5,710 nucleotides of DNA from Gammaproteobacteria bacterium UBA3532 (lineage in GTDB: Bacteria; Pseudomonadota; Gammaproteobacteria; Enterobacterales; UBA3532): the NCBI GenBank assembly GCA_002376965.1, contig DFOV01000271.1, forward strand, positions 1 to 5,710. Reading direction: 5' to 3'. Positions 1 through 5,710 of this stretch are shown here, piece after piece. The notes beneath the pieces were generated by a model. It was given only the letters and a program-made list of their open reading frames with translations. It ran no database searches and was not told where the DNA came from. A program made the position numbers and the translations under genes. How positions within the stretch are numbered: the stretch's first letter is position 1; each line of letters opens with the position of its first letter.

Positions 1-329
1 TCTGTATCCTCATTGGTTGATAGGTCTTCGAGATCACTCACAATGGGCGCATCATTTTGTGCTGTAACGGTGACAGACAGTTGATAAACATTACTGTCGT
101 TGGTGCCATCATTTACCTTAACCGGCACAGTCAGGGTGCCGGAAAAATCATCAGCCGGAGTAATTTGGGCGCCAGACACGCTGTAATTTAATCCGCTATA
201 GACGGTTAATGTGAAGTCTGTCGGATAAGTATTATCTGAATCAGATACGGTTAGATCGGACAGCGTAATAGTTAGTGCCGTGTCTTCATTAGTAGAAAGG
301 CTGCTTTGTGCAGTAATCGTTGGAATAGC
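1..329 (-). repeat. Tandem-95 / cadherin-like repeats (from residue 1187, continuing beyond the window)
   Basis: One unit is complete. It begins LSTNEDTALTITLSDL (Leu1197), runs through ITPADDFSGTLTVPVKVNDG, and ends LSVTVTAQNDAPIV. A second unit starts with the identical LSTNEDT at residue 1289, giving a period of 92 residues. NEDT, the D-x-F-x-G-T strand, VNDG and QNDAP are hallmarks of the tandem-95 family of extracellular immunoglobulin-like or cadherin-like repeats. The family commonly occurs as long arrays in bacterial surface proteins. More units are expected to the left of the window. Confidence 0.88.
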
Positions 330-3300
330 CGGATCATCTGCCGATAGATCAATTATTTGACTATAAATTTCATACTCATCATCGACCAAGCTTCCACTGT
401 TATCATCCGCTTGCCACACAATAGCGATACGGTTAGTTGTTGAGTCATAGGCTACACCGGGCTGGTAACTGTCATAACTGGTATTGCCATCAGGACCAGC
501 CTGACTGATGCGTAAATCATTGTCGCCAACCGTAGAGCCATCTGTCGCATCCAACCGCTGCATGAATATTTCATTTTCACCCTCAACCAGGGGCGAATTA
601 TTGTCGTCTCCGTCCCATAAAACGATATATTCATCATTGGTACTGGAATAGCTGACAGCAGGATTAGTCGCCATGTAGCTCGTATTGCCATCAGGCCCCA
701 TATCAGAAATGCGTAGCTGAGATCCGAGCAGTGTTTCATCACTGTCTACACGCCGGCCATAAATTTCAAACTCCTCGTCCAGCAATGAGCCGCTGCTGCT
801 ATCAGCGCGCCAAACCACCAAATACTCATTGCTCGTATCATTAAATGTAATTTGTGCTTGCGAGGCATCGTACTGAACCTGTCCATCAGTATCCATCGTG
901 GATATACGGAACATGTCCGATCCTTGAAGTGCCCCAGCATTACTAACCCGACGCCCCCAAATTTCATCTTCGTTGTCGTTTAATCCATCATCATCACCAT
1001 GCCATACGACCAGGTATTCGTTGTCGCTACTGTTCCAGGCAACGGCAGGCTGGTTGGCTTTGTAGGTGGTGTTACCTGATCCGCCCATGTATGAAATACG
1101 AATTTGTGAACCCAGCTGAGTCGCACCGGCACCAGACAAACGCCGCCCAAAGATTTCGTATTCTTCATTGATCATGCTATCGCTATTTTGATCGGCCTCC
1201 CACACCACGAAATATTCGTTGTCGGTGGCATTGTAGGTAAGATGAGGATTGGAAGCGGCATAGGTGTTGTCACCATCCGTTTCCGTGATCGATATAACAA
1301 AGTCATTGGTGCCTTGAGGGTTTCCGTACTCATTGATCCGTTGCCCCCAGATTTCATGGGCATTATCAACATAGCTGTCTTTGCTGTCGTCACCCCACCA
1401 CACGACAAGATACTCGTTATTGGTGGTGTTAAATACAACCTCAGGATCGTGGGCCTCGTATTGCGTTTCGCCATCTCCTCCAGCATCACTGACCCGAATT
1501 TCCGAACCTACTTTGGCCCCAGTGCTCGCATCAAAGATTTGAGCATAGATTTCATATTCATTGGCATTTTCCTGCACACCTTCCCATACCACCATATATT
1601 CATCGCGGTTGGGGTTAAAAGCGACACGAGGATCATAGGCGTCGTAATTACTATCACCGTCAGTATTCATTTCACTTAAACGCGTATCGTCTACACGTGT
1701 TTGAATACCAGGATCATTAAATGTGGTTGTCTGAGTGGCAATATCATCACTGCTGTCACTGTCATAATCTTGCTGCGAAATGGTAACAATCGCTGTAGAA
1801 CTAGCACGATAGTTACTTTGCTTGGCAGTGACACTAAACGCTTGATTACCACTAGGTGCAATAGCGCCTGTGCTACAAGTGACTACCTGGCTGGCATGGG
1901 CGCATTCAGTATCAGCTGAAACAAAGGTTAATTCAGAAGGTAAAACCAGAGACGCAACCACACTATAGGCTGTTGCTTCGGTGTCGTTATTGGTAACGGT
2001 AATGGTATAGCTAAAATTGGTATCGAAATCGACTGGATCAGCGCTATCAGTCAATGTCACCGAAAGATCAATGGTTGAATCAAAGATATAGCCTGCACCA
2101 CGCCGATAGCCGTCATCACCATTGATGAAATTGCCAGTAGCGCCTGCAGCAACAGTATTTCCCTGAACAGAAACAGCGCTTCCTATGTAGCCTTGGGTTG
2201 AGCTAAAACTACTAAATAACAGGTCGGTTTGACTCCAGCTGACACCACCATAATCAAAGACAACAACAGCCCCGCCATTCCAACTGCCACTGTCTTCAAA
2301 AATAGCCCCAGAGATCAGCCGATTCCCATCTACCGCGACAGAATTACCTAACCGATCACTATCACTGGGTGATGCATGGAGTAGCTTGTCATCTTGTGAC
2401 CAGTTGCTGCCATCCCAGCGGTAAATATACACCGCGCCGTAATCAGAGCCACCACTGTCAGCCAGCGGCGCACCGACCGCAATATAGCCCTCATCACTGA
2501 TGGCAACCGAGTAACCAAAACGATCGCCCTGTACACCATCACCCGCTGTGATCGTTTCCAGATAGCTCCAAGTACTACCACTTTTCGAATACAAATATAC
2601 CGTACCCGCGTCGGTATCCACATTGTCGTCAAAAGGCACACCTATCGCCATCAGGCCTTGCGACTGATTGATTGCTACAGAGTGACCAAACTGATCACCG
2701 CTGTTTAACTCTGCCGGTGAAAAATAGTGGGTTTGATTCCAATCACTACCCGACTTTTCATAAACCCAAACCGCACCTTCTTTGTTATTGTTTGGGTGGT
2801 AAGCTCCTGAGACCACGATCTCATCACCATCCGATGCCATAGCCCAACCAACGTGACTATCAACGCCCATTTCGGCTGGTTCCAAACTTCCGGTTTCAGA
2901 CCAAACGCCTCCACTTTTGGTCAACACATAAACCTTACCACCAGATGAGAAAACTGAGCTGGAGTCCTGCGCACCAACAAAAAGAGTTTCAGTGTCTTTA
3001 TGCATCGCAAGACTAAAGCCAAATTCGCCATACTGCTCTAAAACCGCGGGCTGAATTAGCTGTTGAAACTCCCAGTCGGCATTACGCCGCTTGTATATCT
3101 GAACAGAACCTGTAGCCGAGCCAGCGGAAGAGTCATCCCGTTTAACGCCAAAAAACACATAATCATCATTGACCAAGGCAGCGCTACCGTAGAAATCGTT
3201 ATCTTCACCATTCGGGTCATAAATTGGCGTAGAACTATTAAAAAGCGGGTCGATGGTGACAGGATAAACGGCGTTTTGCACATCCACGGCAATAATTAGC

Positions 3301-3887
3301 TTATCTTTGGCTAAGCGAAAGCTAGATGACAGTGCTTGCCCTTGCGCATCAAAACTGAACAGCTTGTTATACGTAACGCGATCCAATGTCTGAGTATTGG
3401 TCAATACCACGTCTTGCCCAAGTAATTGCGCAGAAATCACCTCCGGTATTGCCATTTCCAAACGGAGTTGTGCAACATCCTGTGGTGGCTGCTGAATGGT
3501 AAAGCCATGCTCGATTCCCGCACTACTGCGACGATACCACTCATCAACCAATCGGTGGTGTGGGTAAACGACCTTCGCGCCATTCTGAACTGGCTTGGTT
3601 TTCCCTACATCTAGTGATTGTTGATCAAACCAAACGCCGCCCAGACCTATATCCAGTAAATAACGGTTGGTGCCACGCTGAAAAACGCGTACCTGGCCAG
3701 GCGTAAAATCGAAGTGTAATCCTTGATCGCGCAAGTAGACATGAGAGGGCACCGCGCCAGAAAGACACAGGCACAACAACAACGCTACCCAATGTAGCGT
3801 GAATAGGAAGCTCCACCCGATGATGCGTGAACACGCACCCTGAGTGTAAAAGCGCGTTTTTAGCGCTTGATCATATGTAGGCACCAT
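1..3887 (-). CDS. Giant exported multi-repeat protein (FG-GAP propeller, DUF11-like, EYLVVW repeats, tandem-95), C-terminus missing
   Basis: The frame is open without a stop for 1295 codons and continues past the left edge. The start is the ATG at 3887: an in-frame TAG lies two codons upstream, so no longer N-terminus is possible. Order of parts: signal peptide (1 to about 45); N-terminal head (about 50 to 227) with an EHGFT-x-QQPP segment and a VYPVTIDPLF end, as often precedes FG-GAP arrays; seven FG-GAP units (228 to 604); DUF11-like domain (605 to 721); seven EYLVVW units (736 to 1181); tandem-95 repeats from 1187. The protein is rich in Asp, Asn, Ser, Thr and Gly, with few Cys, which fits an extracellular calcium-dependent surface protein. 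No catalytic domain is visible. FG-GAP and tandem-95 proteins are known in adhesion and surface structures, so a role in binding to cells or polymers is an inference. There is no clear Shine-Dalgarno sequence. The secretion or anchoring signal would be in the unseen C-terminus. Confidence 0.93.
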   Translation of the reverse strand, partial: MVPTYDQALKTRFYTQGACSRIIGWSFLFTLHWVALLLCLCLSGAVPSHVYLRDQGLHFDFTPGQVRVFQRGTNRYLLDIGLGGVWFDQQSLDVGKTKPVQNGAKVVYPHHRLVDEWYRRSSAGIEHGFTIQQPPQDVAQLRLEMAIPEVISAQLLGQDVVLTNTQTLDRVTYNKLFSFDAQGQALSSSFRLAKDKLIIAVDVQNAVYPVTIDPLFNSSTPIYDPNGEDNDFYGSAALVNDDYVFFGVKRDDSSAGSATGSVQIYKRRNADWEFQQLIQPAVLEQYGEFGFSLAMHKDTETLFVGAQDSSSVFSSGGKVYVLTKSGGVWSETGSLEPAEMGVDSHVGWAMASDGDEIVVSGAYHPNNNKEGAVWVYEKSGSDWNQTHYFSPAELNSGDQFGHSVAINQSQGLMAIGVPFDDNVDTDAGTVYLYSKSGSTWSYLETITAGDGVQGDRFGYSVAISDEGYIAVGAPLADSGGSDYGAVYIYRWDGSNWSQDDKLLHASPSDSDRLGNSVAVDGNRLISGAIFEDSGSWNGGAVVVFDYGGVSWSQTDLLFSSFSSTQGYIGSAVSVQGNTVAAGATGNFINGDDGYRRGAGYIFDSTIDLSVTLTDSADPVDFDTNFSYTITVTNNDTEATAYSVVASLVLPSELTFVSADTECAHASQVVTCSTGAIAPSGNQAFSVTAKQSNYRASSTAIVTISQQDYDSDSSDDIATQTTTFNDPGIQTRVDDTRLSEMNTDGDSNYDAYDPRVAFNPNRDEYMVVWEGVQENANEYEIYAQIFDASTGAKVGSEIRVSDAGGDGETQYEAHDPEVVFNTTNNEYLVVWWGDDSKDSYVDNAHEIWGQRINEYGNPQGTNDFVISITETDGDNTYAASNPHLTYNATDNEYFVVWEADQNSDSMINEEYEIFGRRLSGAGATQLGSQIRISYMGGSGNTTYKANQPAVAWNSSDNEYLVVWHGDDDGLNDNEDEIWGRRVSNAGALQGSDMFRISTMDTDGQVQYDASQAQITFNDTSNEYLVVWRADSSSGSLLDEEFEIYGRRVDSDETLLGSQLRISDMGPDGNTSYMATNPAVSYSSTNDEYIVLWDGDDNNSPLVEGENEIFMQRLDATDGSTVGDNDLRISQAGPDGNTSYDSYQPGVAYDSTTNRIAIVWQADDNSGSLVDDEYEIYSQIIDLSADDPAIPTITAQSSLSTNEDTALTITLSDLTVSDSDNTYPTDFTLTVYSGLNYSVSGAQITPADDFSGTLTVPVKVNDGTNDSNVYQLSVTVTAQNDAPIVSDLEDLSTNEDT
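345..1682 (-). repeat. Seven EYLVVW units of about 65 residues, probable second beta-propeller (residues 736 to 1181)
   Basis: The units centre on a strand EY-x-VVW whose Trp codons begin at 1584, 1398, 1200, 1002, 810, 615 and 414. The unit lengths are therefore 62, 66, 66, 64, 65 and 67 residues. Each unit reads roughly R-(I/V)-S, then a TDGD or GGDG turn, a Tyr, (N/D)P-x-V-x-(F/Y)-N, (N/D)EY-x-VVW, an acidic loop and EI-(Y/W/F)-G-x-R. Unit seven is degenerate (NRIAIVW). I recognise the pattern from large bacterial secreted proteins but know no established function. Seven units with four strand-like segments each suggest a second seven-bladed propeller; this fold is inferred. The many Asp/Asn/Gly turns could hold calcium. 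Confidence 0.82.
1725..2075 (-). other. DUF11-like immunoglobulin-type domain (residues 605 to 721)
   Basis: The domain begins TIDLSVTLTDSADPVDFDTN and continues with a Y-x-I-T-V-T-N-N-D strand, then VLPSELTFVSA. This is the usual order of DUF11 domains: a D-x-S-V-T start, TYTITVTN, then LP-x-x-x-x-F-V-S. Two cysteines sit in the segments ADTECAH and VVTCSTG, as in many DUF11 domains where the equivalent segment reads T-C near the end of the fold. An Asp/Ser-rich tail (QQDYDSDSSDDI) closes the domain. It acts as a structural spacer between two propeller-like arrays; no enzymatic role is expected. Confidence 0.75.
2076..3206 (-). repeat. Seven FG-GAP units, predicted seven-bladed beta-propeller (residues 228 to 604)
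   Basis: Seven units start with an FG-like pair: YGSA (Gly234), FGFS (290), VGWA (347), FGHS (401), FGYS (458), LGNS (514) and IGSA (569). The spacing is 54 to 57 residues. Each unit then has a hydrophobic strand ending in a GAP-like turn (VGAQ, SGAY, IGVP, VGAP, SGAI, AGAT). An Asp/Asn/Gly-rich loop follows, then a G-x-V-x-(V/I)-Y strand and an aromatic strand such as SGSTWS. This is the FG-GAP pattern of integrin-alpha-like propellers, where the acidic loop often binds calcium. Seven units match one closed propeller. Units d and e are closest to the family consensus; the first and last are the most divergent. Confidence 0.88.
3753..3887 (-). other. Signal peptide of the giant exported protein
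   Basis: Residues 1 to about 20 form a fairly long n-region containing Lys10, Arg12 and Arg21. A hydrophobic stretch follows, about residues 22 to 42, ending in VALLLCLCLSGA. Cleavage after Ala45 (SGA before VPS) is the most likely site. The cysteines at 39 and 41 are not placed as in a lipobox, since the residue after each is Leu, so a lipoprotein is unlikely. The n-region is longer than usual for a Sec signal. A retained N-terminal membrane anchor is the alternative. Confidence 0.7.
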
Positions 3888-3897
3888 TCGCTAGCGA
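3888..3897. promoter_or_regulatory. Ten-base palindrome TCGCTAGCGA touching the start codon
   Basis: The sequence TCGCTAGCGA is a perfect inverted repeat that ends at the base before the ATG at 3887. It occupies the place where a Shine-Dalgarno sequence would be expected, and none is present. It could be an operator or simply chance. Without a loop it is too compact to form a stable hairpin by itself. Confidence 0.3.
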
Positions 3898-3919
3898 GTC
3901 TATTAAAATGTAGCTCTAA

Positions 3920-3948
3920 ATTATAAGGTTAGTACACATACCAATTAA
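3920..3948 (-). promoter_or_regulatory. Predicted sigma-70 type promoter of the giant exported protein
   Basis: A perfect TATAAT on the minus strand (3920 to 3925) lies 32 bases before the ATG at 3887. With a 17-base spacer, the -35 position (3943 to 3948) reads TTAATT, a partial match to TTGACA. Transcription would begin near 3913, giving a leader of about 25 bases. A better -35 match, TTGACT (3948 to 3953), sits 22 bases away, which is too far. Confidence 0.5.
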
Positions 3949-4185
3949 GTCAAAAGGATGAGGCAAAGCCTGTCAATTAAATAGCTACCTCCTTCTACAC
4001 CGAAGGGTCACTTCTCAGAGCCACTTGGCCGTTCATAAGCTGACCAGCTCTAGCCATTCAAAATGTGACCAACTACAAGTTAACCACGTGAATAAGGAAG
4101 ACGTAATAAAGTAAAGTACTCCTACTATTTGGTCTCGGAATAGCATCCTGCACGACCACCCATACCACTCCCCACCACTTCCGTA

Positions 4186-4191
4186 TACAAT
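4186..4191 (+). promoter_or_regulatory. Possible -10 box of the SMC-like ATPase gene
   Basis: TACAAT lies 37 bases before the ATG at 4229. No good -35 element is seen 16 to 18 bases upstream, where the sequence is C-rich (around CATACCACTCC). Transcription would start near 4198, leaving a leader of about 30 bases. The promoter may be weak, need an activator, or lie elsewhere in the intergenic region. Confidence 0.3.
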
Positions 4192-4228
4192 AGCGCCCTG
4201 ATTTTTGGCACTGGATTGTTACACGCTT

Positions 4229-5710
4229 ATGTCTGGATTACAGCGGATTATATTGATCGATACTCACCTGCCCGGCGTGGTAGAACTGAAAGTCGATGGC
4301 CACACCAATATTTGTGGCACCAACGCATCGGGGAAAACCACGCTTCAGCGACTGATTCCGGTATTTTATGGAGAATACCCCAGCCGTGTGGTGCCTGCCA
4401 CACGAGACACCTTTGAGCGTTGGTACCTGCCCAGAGAATCGAGCTTTATTATCTATGAATACCAGCGAGCTGATGGCGAACTGTGCCAGGCAGTGCTGTC
4501 TTCCACCGGAACGGGCGTCACCTACCGTTTTGTAGGCAAAGCCTTTGTTTTAAATGACTACGTGTACGAAGAAAACGGTGAACTGCGCTGTACCAGTATT
4601 GTTCCACTGGGCCGAGCGATGAAGGCGCAAAACGTGCCCTATAGTTTTCTGCTCAACACCTCCCAATATCGCGCTGTCATTCAGAACGACCGAACGACAT
4701 TAAGCCGGATGAACGATGGCCGCCAACTGGTTGGATATGCTCGGCAATTTAGCCTGTGTGAAACGGGCGTACACATGCGCCATATTGAAAAACTGGCCAA
4801 AGCGGTGCATTCCAAAGAAGGGAAAATGGAAACCATCAAAGCGATGGTGGCAGCAATTTTGGAAGAAGATGGCGTACGACCGCCCAGCTCCAACATCAAT
4901 GCTGCTAATGTTGAAGAATGGATCAGCGCCTGCCAGCTGATCCAGGGGTTTGACAAAATTCGCCATGAATATACCGAATTAGAGCGCAGCCATCAACGCC
5001 TTAACCAATGCGAGCACCGCTTGTCCCAGTTGCATCAACAACTGGCTATCGATCACAGCGTCGTTGGCAAAACTTGGGTTACCATTGAGGGGCAGCTGGA
5101 AGAAACCGCGCTAAAGCTCAAACAACAGGAAGGTGATTGGTTTAAAACGCGCGAAAGCCTCAATCAGGCGCTATCTGCAGCCAGGGCAGATATCAAAAAC
5201 TACGAGCGGGATTTGGACAAAGTTGAAAAATCTTATGCCGACTGGCAAAACAAGGATATTGAAAAACACCAGCAGAGCTTACAACAACTCACGGCGTGGC
5301 AAAACGAGCTGGAACGACAACAAGAAAAGTACAGCCTGCTAACCGAAAAACATCAAGACATTGAGGCCAGTTTCAACAAGCGCATTAGCGAATTAATGGA
5401 AAAACACGCCAATGAGCAATCGCTCTATCAGGCTCAAAAAGATCAGCTGCTGCTCGAACGTGACGATATAAAAGAACAACTCCACAGCGCCAGCCAACAA
5501 CTCAAGCAACAGTTTCATAGCCAAAAAGCCGCCATCGAACAGGAGTATCAAGCCGAACTGTATCAGCTCGCCACCCAGCAAGCAGAGCTGAAAAGCATGG
5601 TGCAACATGCTGGCTTTACCGACCTTGAGCAACAATCGTTGCAAGAGATTGAACACCAGATCAGTGAAGCAACCCATGAAGAGGATGGCTGTCGAGATGG
5701 CTTAAAACAA
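4229..5710 (+). CDS. SMC/SbcC-like P-loop ATPase, DUF3584-like, N-terminal 494 residues
   Basis: The frame is open from an in-frame TGA at 4199 to the right edge. The ATG at 4229 gives MSGLQRIILIDTHLPGVVEL, a start typical of SMC-like heads, where a short strand leads into the P-loop. Walker A is GTNASGKTT (Gly30 to Thr38, with Lys36 and Thr37), followed by LQRLIPVFYGEYPSRV. Residues 40 to 235 form the rest of the N-terminal head half, including a conserved-looking RDTFERWYLPR segment and NTSQYRAVIQND, a candidate Q-loop region. From about residue 240 to the end it is Gln, Glu, Lys and Leu-rich with heptad character: a long coiled coil. Walker B and the signature motif should be in the missing C-terminal half. 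Family members are usually about 1000 to 1200 residues and of unknown function, so a role in DNA handling is inferred from SMC and SbcC relatives. The ribosome site is weak (GGAT about 13 bases upstream). Confidence 0.9.
   Translation, partial: MSGLQRIILIDTHLPGVVELKVDGHTNICGTNASGKTTLQRLIPVFYGEYPSRVVPATRDTFERWYLPRESSFIIYEYQRADGELCQAVLSSTGTGVTYRFVGKAFVLNDYVYEENGELRCTSIVPLGRAMKAQNVPYSFLLNTSQYRAVIQNDRTTLSRMNDGRQLVGYARQFSLCETGVHMRHIEKLAKAVHSKEGKMETIKAMVAAILEEDGVRPPSSNINAANVEEWISACQLIQGFDKIRHEYTELERSHQRLNQCEHRLSQLHQQLAIDHSVVGKTWVTIEGQLEETALKLKQQEGDWFKTRESLNQALSAARADIKNYERDLDKVEKSYADWQNKDIEKHQQSLQQLTAWQNELERQQEKYSLLTEKHQDIEASFNKRISELMEKHANEQSLYQAQKDQLLLERDDIKEQLHSASQQLKQQFHSQKAAIEQEYQAELYQLATQQAELKSMVQHAGFTDLEQQSLQEIEHQISEATHEEDGCRDGLKQ

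Larger units (their letters stand above)
3888..4228. other. Divergent intergenic region
   Basis: This 341-base stretch separates the two divergent start codons and contains no convincing gene. It holds the two predicted promoters and the palindrome at 3888 to 3897. It also has a CAATTAA direct repeat (3942 to 3948 and 3974 to 3980, offset 32 bases), a small AGGC-AAA-GCCT inverted repeat (3961 to 3971), and AAGGAGGT on the minus strand (3987 to 3994). Bases 4000 to 4130 show only loose repeats such as TGACCA at about 4041 and 4066. No rho-independent terminator is apparent, and none is needed between divergent genes. Confidence 0.8.

Noticed and set aside
1188..1679. Plus-strand open frame of 163 codons
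   Set aside because: It is antisense to the EYLVVW repeats, and its Ile/Val-rich peptide simply mirrors the Asp/Asn/Tyr-rich codons of the real gene. No ribosome site or recognisable domain is present.
3958..3984. Eight-codon plus-strand frame ATG to TAG in the intergenic region
   Set aside because: The AAAAGG before it directly abuts the ATG, too close to serve as a ribosome site, and the frame is too short to distinguish from chance.
4005..4090. GTCACTT and GTGACCA motifs resembling the ends of some IS21-family elements
   Set aside because: The matches are short and imperfect, no transposase remains are present and no target-site duplication can be shown, so an insertion-sequence remnant is not supported.
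4700..4966. Minus-strand open frames opposite the ATPase gene
   Set aside because: They lie wholly inside the coding sequence of the SMC-like ATPase, overlap one another in different frames and show no recognisable domain.
5057..5080. Second GKT (VVGKTW) in the ATPase as a possible extra P-loop
   Set aside because: It lacks the GxxxxGK[ST] spacing and lies in the coiled-coil part of the protein, so it is not a nucleotide-binding site.
5393..5677. Minus-strand Leu/Phe-rich frame of 94 codons that looks like a membrane protein
   Set aside because: Antisense reading of a Gln/Glu/Lys-rich coiled coil yields Leu, Phe and Ile runs. It is a by-product of the ATPase codons.

Overview
The window holds two divergently transcribed, incomplete protein-coding genes separated by a 341-base intergenic region. 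No rRNA, tRNA, CRISPR array, transposase or complete insertion sequence was seen. The base composition is moderate in G+C. The ATPase most resembles gammaproteobacterial proteins and the secreted protein has a marine-bacterium style repeat architecture. A free-living, probably aquatic gammaproteobacterium is therefore my best guess, but this is inference and not proof.

Left two thirds (bases 1 to 3887, minus strand): one uninterrupted reading frame of at least 1295 codons that runs off the left edge. It encodes a large exported protein built from repeats. In order it has a signal peptide, a conserved N-terminal head ending in a YPVTIDPLF motif, seven FG-GAP type units (a predicted seven-bladed beta-propeller), one DUF11-like immunoglobulin-type domain, and seven units of about 65 residues built around an (N/D)EY-x-VVW core. 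One complete tandem-95 / cadherin-like unit and the start of a second follow. The C-terminus, which would show how the protein is anchored or secreted, lies outside the window.

Middle (3888 to 4228): the divergent control region. On the minus strand it has a perfect TATAAT box placed about 33 bases before the large gene's start, and a 10-base palindrome directly against that start codon. It also has a CAATTAA direct repeat and a strong Shine-Dalgarno-like sequence with no obvious gene behind it. A weaker TACAAT box precedes the plus-strand gene.

Right quarter (4229 to 5710, plus strand): the first 494 codons of an SMC/SbcC-like P-loop ATPase, with an N-terminal Walker A motif and a long coiled coil that runs off the right edge. 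It resembles the DUF3584 group of uncharacterised ATP-binding proteins. The two genes do not share an obvious function. The shared promoter region is the only visible link between them.
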